A stretch of 64,000 bases of DNA, from the NCBI RefSeq assembly GCF_020405225.1, contig NZ_CP084472.1:2232001-2296000 (forward strand), in the 5' to 3' direction. The DNA is from Natrinema sp. DC36 (GTDB taxonomy: Archaea > Halobacteriota > Halobacteria > Halobacteriales > Natrialbaceae). How positions within the stretch are numbered: position 1 is the stretch's first letter; each line of letters starts with the position of its first letter. Below, one piece after another: positions 40,414 to 48,637 of this stretch. A program made the translations under genes and the position numbers. The notes beneath the pieces are model-generated. The model saw only the letters and a program-made list of their open reading frames with translations. It ran no database searches and was not told the DNA's origin.

Positions 40414-41213
40414 CTGCGACGGACGCGGACTACGACGCGATCCGACGGGACGGCGTCCTCCGGGTCACTCGACCGGAGACCGAGTGGCTCTCGACCGGCT
40501 GGAACGGGGGCCGCTGTACGGCAGACTGCGCGTACAACGTCTCGGTCCCCGAGGGCTGGGAGCGGACCGATCTCGAGGCGTACGTCGACGAGCGCCTCGA
40601 GCGCGCGGGATTCGAGCCGACTGCCGCGGACACGGCCGGACCGGCCCTGCTGACCGGCGTCGACATCGCGGACGCTCGCGGCGCTCGCCGGGGTCCGGTG
40701 ACGGCCTACGCGACCGCCGGAATTTCGAATCCCGCCGCACTGCCGATGGAGCCCGATCGCGTCGATACGAACGATCTCGACGGGCCGGCGACGGACGAAT
40801 CGGTGCTCGAGCAGGGCCGGGGAACCGTCAACGTCATCGTCGGGACGACGCGGGCCCTTGCGCCGGGCGCGCTGGCGAACCTGATCGCGGTCGCCGCGGA
40901 AGCCAAGGCCGCGACGCTGCTCGCCGAAACCGGCTTTCCGGGCACGACGACGGACGCGGTCATCGTCGGCCACGATCCGTCGGGGTCGCCGGCGGCGTTT
41001 TCGGGCAGCGGCACCGAGGTCGGCGCGGCGACTCGCGCGTGCGTCCGCGACGCGATTCGGGCGTCGCTGCGCGTTCACTACGCGGACAGCGACGTCTCCC
41101 TCCCGGAATCAGTCGCGGACGCGGCGTACGGCGTTTCGACGGACGATCGCGCCGAGGTTTTTCAGCCGGCGCTCGAGCCAGAAGCCGACGACGATCGCGT
41201 TTCGAGGGAGTGA
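40410..41213 (+). CDS. cbiZ: Adenosylcobinamide amidohydrolase
   Basis: This enzyme cleaves the aminopropanol arm of adenosylcobinamide, giving adenosylcobyric acid so that salvaged cobinamides can be reused. It has 267 residues. Family features visible are WLSTGWNGGRCTADCAYNVSVP near residue 26 and, further on, LAETGFPGTTTDAVIVGHD. It is the last gene of the operon, overlapping cobD. CbiZ was first described in archaea, in cobinamide salvage. Its presence with CbiB, CobS and CobY implies that the cell rebuilds cobamides from scavenged precursors. Confidence 0.9.
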   Translation: MTATDADYDAIRRDGVLRVTRPETEWLSTGWNGGRCTADCAYNVSVPEGWERTDLEAYVDERLERAGFEPTAADTAGPALLTGVDIADARGARRGPVTAYATAGISNPAALPMEPDRVDTNDLDGPATDESVLEQGRGTVNVIVGTTRALAPGALANLIAVAAEAKAATLLAETGFPGTTTDAVIVGHDPSGSPAAFSGSGTEVGAATRACVRDAIRASLRVHYADSDVSLPESVADAAYGVSTDDRAEVFQPALEPEADDDRVSRE

Positions 41214-41339
41214 CTCGAGGCTCGAATCGACTCACCCGACGGCTTCCATCGAACGGGTTCTACGAGTTACCACGGATGCTCGAGATCCAGTGATCGAGAG
41301 GGGAAACCACGTTTCACTCCAGATCAACCAACCGACGTG

Positions 41340-41482
41340 CGGTGGCGCGCGCTGGGCCGCGGTGAACCACCGGTGAACCGCGGTCCAAAGCCGTGCGAGG
41401 GATGAGTGAGCGCCGTCGGGCGCGAACGAATCGGCTGGGGAGGGCGTGGCGATTCCCTGTTGCCACGATAGCAGGACCCCTC
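41340..41482 (+). repeat. Dispersed repeat, copy A
   Basis: This copy lies in the spacer after cbiZ, a stretch with no other gene (41214-41581). Its most conserved part, 41429-41482, matches the reverse complement of 57921-57974 at 51 of 54 bases. Two outer blocks also match copy B: 41395-41422 (GCGAGGGATGAG onwards) and 41340-41354 (CGGTGGCGCGCGCTG). Copy A lacks the roughly 67-base hairpin module present in copy B. I see no terminal target duplication. Confidence 0.8.
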
Positions 41483-41581
41483 GTTTCCCACAATTTCATC
41501 AGTAACCCACTACACTCTTCACGGACATCGCACACGTTCGAATCCCGGCAGTTAACCGGCCGCGCGTGCTATCCGCTGTCA

Positions 41582-42073
41582 ATGGTTGAGGACGGCGATC
41601 CGTCAGTCGAAGCCGACGACCCGTCGGCGATCCGCTCGGTCGCGGTCTCGCCGGACGACGCCGTCGACGCCTACGCCTACAGCCGGGAGAATCCGGGCGA
41701 GGCCGTCCTTCGCGTAACGCCGCCGTTTCACGGCCGAATGCGGGCCCGCATCCACGTCTACCGCGTCGACGACACCGAACTGACCGGCGCGGTTCATCTC
41801 TCGCCCGCCGAGATCATCGAAGACGATGTCGTCGCCGAGTATCCCGACCTCGAGTCGGCGCGCGACGACCCGGAGGAGGATCCCACCGACTCGGAGAAGG
41901 AGCCCACCGACCCGGACGAGGCCACTGATTCGAAGGAGACCGACCGGCTTCGCGAGCGCCACGCCGAGGCCGTCGAGGCGTGGCAGGAGCGGGCCCGCGA
42001 GGCAATCGTCCGGACGGTCACGCTCGAGACCGACGACGGCTCACACCGCGTCGAACTCAAGACGCTCGGATAG
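41582..42073 (+). CDS. Hypothetical acidic protein
   Basis: The ATG at 41582 gives 163 residues. A core beta-rich domain (about residues 15-90) contains VLRVTPPFHGRMRARIHVYRVDDTELTGAVHLSPAEIIEDDVV. An acidic linker follows, with repeated DP(E/T)D(S/E) units, then a helical C-terminus (LRERHAEAVEAWQERAREAIVRTVTLETDDGSHRVELKTL). Conserved in haloarchaea, judging from its regular design; I cannot assign a function. Confidence 0.72.
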   Translation: MVEDGDPSVEADDPSAIRSVAVSPDDAVDAYAYSRENPGEAVLRVTPPFHGRMRARIHVYRVDDTELTGAVHLSPAEIIEDDVVAEYPDLESARDDPEEDPTDSEKEPTDPDEATDSKETDRLRERHAEAVEAWQERAREAIVRTVTLETDDGSHRVELKTLG

Positions 42074-42218
42074 CGAGCGCTCGACCGGCAGGTCAGCGGT
42101 GACTGCTGCTGCTGTGACCCCCATCACAGTCCCGTTTCACCGACCGGGACTCCGTCCCGTACTTTCACTTTCACTCCGGACGGATCGGTTTGACGTACTA
42201 TCACTCCAACTGAAACGT

Positions 42219-42455
42219 ATGTCACTGATCATTGAAGGAGCCGACGAACAGATCGATTCCGACGAGGGGAGCGAACGGCGCGACCGACGCTCGACCGTCG
42301 ACCACGCGAACCGAGCGACTCAACAGCACCAACGGATCGACGTCACCGACCTGCACGCCGCGGGAATCGACGAGTACGTCCGCACGAACGTCGAGACCGA
42401 CGATGTCTCCCTCGAGCACCGTGGGAGCCGAACGTACCTGCGACTCGAGGAGTGA
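42219..42455 (+). CDS. Small hypothetical acidic protein
   Basis: The ATG at 42219 gives 78 residues (MSLIIEGADEQIDSDEG). The C-terminal half, RIDVTDLHAAGIDEYVRTNVETDDVSLEHRGSRTYLRLEE, looks like a compact alpha/beta unit after an acidic, charged N-terminus. No motif is recognised. The composition is haloarchaeal. Confidence 0.65.
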   Translation: MSLIIEGADEQIDSDEGSERRDRRSTVDHANRATQQHQRIDVTDLHAAGIDEYVRTNVETDDVSLEHRGSRTYLRLEE

Positions 42456-42578
42456 GCGACCGGCGCTCGAGACGACGACGACGGTCGACGGGCAGTATCG
42501 ACCTCGAGCGATCCGTCGGACTCGGCCCTTTCAGGTCGAACCGGTAGCACTAATCTCTCGGGCCCGAGAGCGCCGGGC

Positions 42579-43322
42579 ATGAAATACGCGCGGATCGCGA
42601 CCGACGACGGACCGGTTGCCGGACGGTACGAGGACGGCGTCGTTCACACCGACGACGGCGTCTACGAGGTCGACACGGAAGCGGCCTTCCTGCCGCCCTG
42701 CGAGCCCTCGGCGCTGTACTGCGTCGGCCGCAACTACGCGGCGACCCTCGATCAGATGGCGTACGAGCGGCCCGACGAACCCGCGTTCTTCATCAAGCCG
42801 CCCGCGTCGCTCGTCGGCCACGAGGATCCGATTCCCTCCCCCGGTTTCAGCGACGAAGTGACCTACGCCGGCGAGCTCGCGGCCGTCATCGACGAACCCT
42901 GTCGGAACCTCTCGGAGGACGAGGTCCCCGAGGTCGTCCGCGGCTACACGATCCTGAACGATATGGACGCGCTCGACCAGGAGGACCTATCGGCCCGGAA
43001 AGCGTTCGACGCCTCCGGTCCGCTCGGCCCGTGGATCGAAACCGCCGTCGACCCGACCGACATCGACATGCACACCGACGTGGCCGGGGAGCGGCGACAG
43101 GAAGCCAACACGGAACAGATGCTGTTCGATCCGTACGAGATCATCGCCTTTCTCTCGCGGCGGTTCACCTTCCGTCCCGGTGACGTAATTTCGTTCGGCA
43201 GCCCCGCGAATCCCGGCCTCGTCGAACCCGGCGACACCGTCGAGATCACCTACGACGGCGTCGGCACGCTCCGGAACACGGTCGTGGACTCGAGCGAGCG
43301 GGAAACGCTCCCGCTCGAGTAG
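42579..43322 (+). CDS. Fumarylacetoacetate hydrolase family protein
   Basis: This is a metal-dependent C-C hydrolase/isomerase-like protein of 247 residues. The family core is present: YCVGRNYAATLDQM, EPAFFIKPPASLVG, VTYAGELAAVID (acidic metal ligand) and GYTILNDMDALDQEDLSARKAFD. FAH-family proteins act on acylpyruvates, oxaloacetate or 2-hydroxyhepta-2,4-diene-type substrates, and the family does not tell the substrate. It is single, between small hypothetical genes, and not linked to an aromatic degradation cluster. Confidence 0.9.
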   Translation: MKYARIATDDGPVAGRYEDGVVHTDDGVYEVDTEAAFLPPCEPSALYCVGRNYAATLDQMAYERPDEPAFFIKPPASLVGHEDPIPSPGFSDEVTYAGELAAVIDEPCRNLSEDEVPEVVRGYTILNDMDALDQEDLSARKAFDASGPLGPWIETAVDPTDIDMHTDVAGERRQEANTEQMLFDPYEIIAFLSRRFTFRPGDVISFGSPANPGLVEPGDTVEITYDGVGTLRNTVVDSSERETLPLE

Positions 43323-43482
43323 GCGACGATTCGCGCATCGAACCGAATGTGGACGTGCGACGACACCCCGACCGAACGGCTATCGGGTGGAAGTTTTAGC
43401 GTCATCGCGGTGAATTCCGGTTCTCACTCTCAGAAGGCGATCGGTAGAAAGGCACTTCACGGCGAGCACCTACCACCGACAC

Positions 43483-43995
43483 GTGAGCGCTGACGCTACG
43501 CGACGCGTCGAGGTGTATCCCGACCGCGAGGTCGTCGTCGAGTTCGATCCCGACCTCACCTTCGAGTGCGTCGACGACTGCACGTGGTGTTGCCACCACG
43601 GCGTGCTCCTCTACGATCGAGACCTCCTCGAGCTCGCCCAGCGGGCGAACCTCGCCGAGACCACGACGGAGTTTCGCGGCGAGAAGTTCGTCACGCGCGA
43701 GGCGAAAGACCGCGACGACCACGTCGCCGAGGACGGCCACGCCTGCGCCTTTTTGCGGGAGGACGGCCTCTGCTCGCTGCACCTCGAGGAGGACTGGAAA
43801 CCCACCCGATGTTCGGTCTTTCCGCTCGGGGTCTGGCTCGAGGGCGGCGACCTCCACGTCGACATTCGGGAATCGGCCCACGAGCACTGCGAGGGGCTAA
43901 ACGTCAGCGAGCGGCACGTTATCGACAACCTCGAGGCCTTTCTCCCGGAAGTACTGTGGGACCTCGAGAATCCGGATTCGGACCGCGAGCTCTAG
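43483..43995 (+). CDS. YkgJ-family cysteine cluster protein
   Basis: This 170-residue protein has about seven cysteines in the YkgJ pattern: ECVDDCTWCCHHG near the N-terminus, then CAFLREDGLCSLH and TRCSVFPLGVW. The pattern suggests a metal or iron-sulfur site; in bacterial homologues the role is unproven. The start is a GTG at 43483. It precedes the aIF1A gene by about 140 bases in the same direction. The cysteine set is complete, so I expect it to be functional. Confidence 0.87.
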   Translation: MSADATRRVEVYPDREVVVEFDPDLTFECVDDCTWCCHHGVLLYDRDLLELAQRANLAETTTEFRGEKFVTREAKDRDDHVAEDGHACAFLREDGLCSLHLEEDWKPTRCSVFPLGVWLEGGDLHVDIRESAHEHCEGLNVSERHVIDNLEAFLPEVLWDLENPDSDREL

Positions 43996-44106
43996 CCGGG
44001 GAGCCGACTGGAACCGCTCGAGCGGGTAAATTCGCCCATTCTTCTGGCTCGGGGACGGATATATTGCTATCTGTTCGCACGGGGTTCGCTATCACGGCTC
44101 TCCAAG

Positions 44107-44116
44107 TATTTAAAAG
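44107..44116 (+). promoter_or_regulatory. TATA box of aIF1A
   Basis: TATTTAAAAG is centred about 26 bases before the GTG at 44138. It closely resembles the haloarchaeal TATA consensus and supports the GTG start. Confidence 0.75.
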
Positions 44117-44137
44117 TCTGCCGCACGTAGTCAACCT

Positions 44138-44422
44138 GTGTCAGAAGACTCCGGGCGACGGAACCTCCGTATGCCCAACAGCGATGAAGTATTCGCCGTC
44201 GTAACCGAACACCTCGGTGGCAATCACGTTCGCCTCCGCTGTGAGGACGGCGAGGAGCGTCTCGGCCGCATTCCCGGGCGCATGAAATACCGTACCTGGA
44301 TCGAGCAAGACGACATCGTCGTCGCCGAGCCATGGGACTGGCAGGACGAAAAGGCCACCATCGAGTGGCGCTACACTGGTCAGGACGCAGATCAACTGCG
44401 TCGCGAAGGCCACATCGATTGA
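44138..44422 (+). CDS. Translation initiation factor aIF1A
   Basis: This is the archaeal counterpart of IF1/eIF1A, which binds the ribosomal A site and helps start-codon selection. It has 94 residues. One S1-like OB fold covers most of the protein: [74 protein letters not shown]. The GTG start ([13 protein letters not shown]) fits the TATA spacing. An internal ATG is present eleven codons in but would truncate the basic N-terminus typical of this family. Confidence 0.95.
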   Translation: MSEDSGRRNLRMPNSDEVFAVVTEHLGGNHVRLRCEDGEERLGRIPGRMKYRTWIEQDDIVVAEPWDWQDEKATIEWRYTGQDADQLRREGHID

Positions 44423-45011
44423 ACCCCGGTATCGGTTCCGCTTTCAACTAGATTTCTCCGCACCGACAGTTCGTCCGTAGCGGTTGCACTCTCGTACCGA
44501 GAACCCCGGAGTCGTGAGACGCCGACTCCTGACAGTATTCACTCCCGCCCGCGTCCGCGCTGTCCTCGAGAATACTCGAGCGTCGCCGGAAACGCGACGC
44601 TATCGGGCCGACCGGAACGCTCTGCGAGCGACCGCTACTCTCGACGGTCGGTCCGCGCGTCGACGCGCATCTCGACGTAGCGATCCGGCCAGCTCTGGCA
44701 GTGTATCCGGAGTGACTCGAGTGCAGTCGCGACGAGTCTTTCCGTCGGGGTGCGATCGGTCGCGTCGCCGCTGTCCTCTCCCGCGGCCTGCACACCCGAT
44801 TCGTGGGACCCCTCTGAGTAACCCATTATGTTAGCATGTACCATGGCCGGCGTGATAACTATTGAGGACGTTTCGACCGGTCGGACGACGGGCGAGGATC
44901 ACCCCGTCAGTCACCAACCATTGCGCGCCTGACCCACATGAACGGTTCACAGGGTGGCGATAGACGGGAATACTCTTATTCTTCACTTCCAAACGCAGCG
45001 CTCACGGTTCA
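44423..45011. other. Intergenic region with one doubtful small gene
   Basis: Apart from the uncertain small gene on the minus strand (44635-44826), I see no supported coding sequence in these 589 bases. The end near the exporter contains an AT-rich stretch (about 44965-44985) that could be its promoter, but the spacing to the ATG at 45012 is somewhat long. Confidence 0.5.
44635..44826 (-). CDS. Possible small acidic protein
   Basis: The ATG at 44826 gives 63 residues beginning MGYSEGSHESGVQ. The composition is mildly acidic, with a helical core RTPTERLVATALESLRIHCQSWPDRYVEMRVDARTD. It may be a short haloarchaeal protein. It has no recognised motif and no strong promoter, so it could also be a chance frame. 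It is kept only as a candidate. Confidence 0.4.
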   Translation of the reverse strand: MGYSEGSHESGVQAAGEDSGDATDRTPTERLVATALESLRIHCQSWPDRYVEMRVDARTDRRE

Positions 45012-46088
45012 ATGACATCGTCGTCATCGTCACCCAGCATCCAGAAGACCTTTCTCAAGTATCAACACGTCCTCGTCTTCATCGCACCGCTGGCGTTCGT
45101 CCTCGGGGTGTACTTCTTCGCACCAACGTCCGGTAGCGGCGGGACTGGCTACTGGCTGGAGTACTGGTGGCTCTGTATCCCGTTCGTTATCGGTGCGACC
45201 ATCGTCAACACCGTCGGGATCAGCGGCTCCGCACTGTTCGTCCCCTTCCTCATCTTCGTCTTCCCGCTGTTCGCGTACCCCCTGGAGCCCGAGACGCTGG
45301 TGAAAATCGGGCTGCTCAGCGAGTCGTTCGGCCTCTCGAGTTCGTCGCTCGCGTTCATCCAGCACGGGTTGGTCGACCGTCGGCTTGCGCTCAGCCTCGT
45401 TCTCGGGGGAATTCCGTTCGTCGTCACCGGCGCGTTCCTCTCCTTCGTCATTCCGGAACCCGTATTCCACGCGTTGTTAGCAATCGCACTCCTCGCGGCG
45501 GCGTATCTGCTGTTCAAAGCCGACCTCAGCCACGGGGAGCCGGACGCGTCGGAGGACTCGACGATGGCGGCGGACGGCGGCATGCCGAACGACGCGGCCA
45601 AACCCGGCGTCGCCGGCGTCCGGACCGCCGAAAACGGTACCGTCACCCGCGCCGACCGCGACGGCAACGGCTACGAGTACTCGCGGAGTGGTTACCTCGA
45701 GCGATTCGCCAACTACAGCGTCGGCGGCGTCTTCCAGGGACTCGCGGGCTTTGGCATCGGCGAGCTGGGAATTATCTCGATGCTCCGGACGAACGTCCCC
45801 GTTCGAATCGCCATCGGTACGAACCACATCGTCGTCGCCTCGACGGCCATCCTCGCCTCCGTCGTCCACGTCTTCGGCGGCGGACTGGTCCCCGGTGGCC
45901 ACACGATGAACCTGGCGTCGACGCCGTGGAACATGGTCATCTGGACCTGTCCGGCCGCCGCGACCGGCGGCCAAATCGCCCCCTACGTTTCGGCCGCGCT
46001 GGATACGGGGACGATCAAGAAAGGTGTCGGCGCTCTGTTCGCGATTATCGCCACGGCACTGTTCCTGATGGCGTTCGGCGGCTTCTAG
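45012..46088 (+). CDS. TauE/SafE-family sulfite/anion exporter
   Basis: This is a membrane protein of 358 residues in two halves, each with about four hydrophobic segments. They are separated by an acidic loop near residues 175-225. The N-terminal half carries VNTVGISGSALFVPFLIFVFPLFAYPLEPETLVKIGL and the C-terminal half NYSVGGVFQGLAGFGIGELGIISMLRTNVPVRIAIGTNHIVVASTA. These Gly-rich repeats are typical of TauE/SafE proteins, which export sulfite, sulfoacetate or similar organic anions. The acidic loop is longer than usual. No sulfur-metabolism genes are next to it, so the substrate is unknown. Confidence 0.9.
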   Translation: MTSSSSSPSIQKTFLKYQHVLVFIAPLAFVLGVYFFAPTSGSGGTGYWLEYWWLCIPFVIGATIVNTVGISGSALFVPFLIFVFPLFAYPLEPETLVKIGLLSESFGLSSSSLAFIQHGLVDRRLALSLVLGGIPFVVTGAFLSFVIPEPVFHALLAIALLAAAYLLFKADLSHGEPDASEDSTMAADGGMPNDAAKPGVAGVRTAENGTVTRADRDGNGYEYSRSGYLERFANYSVGGVFQGLAGFGIGELGIISMLRTNVPVRIAIGTNHIVVASTAILASVVHVFGGGLVPGGHTMNLASTPWNMVIWTCPAAATGGQIAPYVSAALDTGTIKKGVGALFAIIATALFLMAFGGF

Positions 46089-46210
46089 GCCGCTCGAGTC
46101 GTAATTCGGTCAGCCGACGTTCTACGAGTGAGACGGCGACGTGTTTTCACCGTAACCCGGGATTCCGCCTCGATCGAACCGTCCCGATTCCCTACATAGG
46201 TATGATATAC

Positions 46211-46218
46211 GTTTAACA
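46211..46218 (+). promoter_or_regulatory. TATA box of the carotenoid operon
   Basis: GTTTAACA lies about 28 bases before the ATG at 46243. It is the likely promoter for the desaturase, lyeJ and cruF genes, which have no other obvious promoter. Confidence 0.6.
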
Positions 46219-46242
46219 TCGGTCCCATACTCACGTCCGGAT

Positions 46243-47724
46243 ATGGAATCGCTGGCCGGTGAGTCGGTCGTCGTGATCGGGGGCGGTATCGGTGGGCTCT
46301 CGACGGCCTGTTACCTCGCCGACGCGGGTGCCGACGTCCGCGTCGTCGAGAAGAACGAGCAGTTGGGAGGTCGTGCGAGCCGCCTCGAGAAGGACGGCTT
46401 CCGGTTCGACATGGGGCCCTCGTGGTACCTGATGCCCGACGTTTTCGAGCGCTTTTTCGCGGAATTCGATCGCACGCCGAGTGACTACTACGAGCTTTCG
46501 CATCTCGACCCCCACTACCGAATCTTCTTCAAGGATGGCGATCGGGTGGACGTCACTCCGGACCTCGAGCGAACGAAGGCCGTCTTCGAGGAGTACGAGT
46601 CGGGCGCGGGCGAGGCCCTGGAGCGCTACCTCGAGAAGTCGCGGGAGAACTACGAGGTCGGGATGGAGCACTTCGTCTACGAGGACCGGACGCGGCTGCG
46701 GGACTACATCGATCCCGACGTGGCTCGGCAGGCCCGCGGCCTCTCGCTGCTGGGGTCGATGCAGGGCCACGTCGAGCGCTACTTCGATCACCCGAAGCTC
46801 CAGCAGATCATGCAGTACACGCTGGTGTTTCTGGGTGGTTCGCCGACGAACACGCCGGCGCTGTACAACCTGATGAGCCACGTCGATTTCAACCTCGGCG
46901 TCTGGTACCCCGACGGCGGGATCGGCACGGTCATCGACGGCGTCGCGGAACTGGGAGCCGAACTCGGCGTCGAGTACGACACCGACCGGCCGGCGACGGA
47001 GATCAAGGGCCGCACGGGCGGGTTCGAGGTCGAGACACGAACGGGGCCGGTACAGGCGGATCTGGTCGTGAGCAACGCCGACTACGCCCACACCGAACAG
47101 GAGTTGCTCACGCCCGAGCGCCGCGGCTACGACGCGGACTACTGGGACGAACGGACGTACGCCCCGTCCGCGTTCCTGCTCTATCTCGGCGTCGAGGGCG
47201 ACGTCGACGAACTCGCCCATCACACGCTCGTGCTCCCGACCGACTGGGATGACCACTTCGCGCAGATATTCGACGATCCGCAGTGGCCCGACGACCCCGC
47301 GTACTACTGCTGCGTTCCGTCCGAGACCGACGACGACGTCGCGCCCGAGGGCCACAGCGCCCTGTTCGTCCTCGTCCCGATCGCCCCCGGCCTCGAGGAC
47401 ACGCCCGAAATCCGGGATCGGTATCGCGACATGATCCTCGCCGACATCGCTTCGAACACGGGAACCGACCTGCGCGACCGGATCGTCCTCGAGGAACGGT
47501 TCGCGATCGACGACTTCGCGAGCCGGTACAACAGCTACGAGGGGACGGCGCTGGGACTAGCCCACACGCTCCGCCAGACCTCCCTCTTTCGGCCGCCACA
47601 CCGCTCCAAAGAGGTCGACGGCCTCTACTTCGTGGGCGGCGACACCACGCCCGGAATCGGCGTCCCGATGTGTCTCATCAGCGGCGAACTGACCGCCGAG
47701 AAAGTGCTCGAGGATCACGGATGA
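46243..47724 (+). CDS. crtD: Carotenoid desaturase (CrtD/CrtI family)
   Basis: This is an FAD-dependent carotenoid desaturase of 493 residues. The N-terminal Rossmann motif VVIGGGIGGLSTACYLADAGADVRVVEKNEQLGGRASRL is followed by the substrate-binding DMGPSWYLMPDVF. The C-terminal bacterial-type signature is YFVGGDTTPGIGVPMCLISGELTAEKVL. It is the first of three carotenoid genes followed by lyeJ and cruF, which in Haloarcula japonica is the crtD-lyeJ-cruF arrangement for bacterioruberin. CrtD would be a 3,4-desaturase; phytoene desaturase (CrtI) is the alternative, and sequence alone cannot decide. Confidence 0.88.
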   Translation: MESLAGESVVVIGGGIGGLSTACYLADAGADVRVVEKNEQLGGRASRLEKDGFRFDMGPSWYLMPDVFERFFAEFDRTPSDYYELSHLDPHYRIFFKDGDRVDVTPDLERTKAVFEEYESGAGEALERYLEKSRENYEVGMEHFVYEDRTRLRDYIDPDVARQARGLSLLGSMQGHVERYFDHPKLQQIMQYTLVFLGGSPTNTPALYNLMSHVDFNLGVWYPDGGIGTVIDGVAELGAELGVEYDTDRPATEIKGRTGGFEVETRTGPVQADLVVSNADYAHTEQELLTPERRGYDADYWDERTYAPSAFLLYLGVEGDVDELAHHTLVLPTDWDDHFAQIFDDPQWPDDPAYYCCVPSETDDDVAPEGHSALFVLVPIAPGLEDTPEIRDRYRDMILADIASNTGTDLRDRIVLEERFAIDDFASRYNSYEGTALGLAHTLRQTSLFRPPHRSKEVDGLYFVGGDTTPGIGVPMCLISGELTAEKVLEDHG

Positions 47725-47764
47725 CGGCGTCGACCGAGCGCGACAAACCCTCGAGACGCTACCG

Positions 47765-48637
47765 ATGAGTCCGGAACCGACGGCCGCGGACGATCGGAAC
47801 GCGAGCGACCGGTTGTCATACCTGTTGACGCTCTCGCGGCCGCGGTTCTGGCTGTATCTGGCGGGCCCGGTGCTCGTGGGGGTGGCCTACGCCGCGGACG
47901 CCGTCGGCGAGCTGTTCGCGCCCGCAGCGGTCGTGCTGTTCGCCTACTTCCTCCTGCCGGCGAACGTCTTCCTCTACGGGATCAACGACGTCTACGACCG
48001 GGAGATCGACGCGGCCAACCCGAAGAAGGAAGAGCGGGAGGCGCGCTATCGGGGACAGGGAGACGTTCCCCTCGCCGTCGGGCTCTGTGCGGCTCTTCCC
48101 GTGCTGTTCGCACCGCTGGTCGGGACGGCCGCGCTGCCGTGGCTGATCGCCTTTCTCGCTCTCGGCGCGGCCTACAGCGCCCCGCCGGCCAGGCTGAAGA
48201 CGACCCCGCCGCTCGATTCGGTCTCGAACGGGCTCTACGTCACACCGGGGGTCGCCGCCTTTGCTGCCGTCGCCGGCGCGCAACCGCCCCTTCTCGCGAT
48301 CGCCGGCGGCTGGCTGTGGGCGATGGGGATGCACACGTTCTCGGCAATCCCCGACATCGAGCCCGACCGCAAGACGGGAATCCGAACGACCGCGACGGTG
48401 CTCGGCGAGCGCCGCACCTACGCGTACTGCGGCGCGTGCTGGGTCGCGAGCGCGGTCGCCTTCGGCGCGCTCGACGTGCGGCTGGGCGCGCTCATGCTCG
48501 TCTATCCCGCGCTCGTCGTCGCGATTTCGACCGCGAGCGTCGCTGTCGATCGCGCGTACTGGTGGTTCCCGTCGATAAACACCGTCGTCGGCGCGCTCCT
48601 GACGATGGGCGGCCTCTGGAGGCTGCTGTATGGGTAG
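47765..48637 (+). CDS. lyeJ: Lycopene elongase / hydratase (UbiA-family prenyltransferase)
   Basis: This membrane-bound prenyltransferase adds C5 units to lycopene ends on the way to C50 bacterioruberin. It has 290 residues and about eight hydrophobic segments. The first Asp motif is NDVYDREIDAANPKKEERE and the second is DIEPDRKTGIRT, both characteristic of UbiA enzymes. The gene follows the desaturase by 40 bases and overlaps cruF by 8 bases. LyeJ from Haloarcula japonica both adds isoprene units and introduces a hydroxyl group, as I recall it. A generic UbiA role (quinone) is less likely given its neighbours. Confidence 0.9.
   Translation: MSPEPTAADDRNASDRLSYLLTLSRPRFWLYLAGPVLVGVAYAADAVGELFAPAAVVLFAYFLLPANVFLYGINDVYDREIDAANPKKEEREARYRGQGDVPLAVGLCAALPVLFAPLVGTAALPWLIAFLALGAAYSAPPARLKTTPPLDSVSNGLYVTPGVAAFAAVAGAQPPLLAIAGGWLWAMGMHTFSAIPDIEPDRKTGIRTTATVLGERRTYAYCGACWVASAVAFGALDVRLGALMLVYPALVVAISTASVAVDRAYWWFPSINTVVGALLTMGGLWRLLYG

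Noticed and set aside
41393-41535. Small open frames in the repeat core sharing RFPVATI with a frame at 57.9 kb
   Set aside because: The similarity comes from the repeated DNA. Composition is not haloarchaeal and both strands show it equally, so I treat the element as non-coding.
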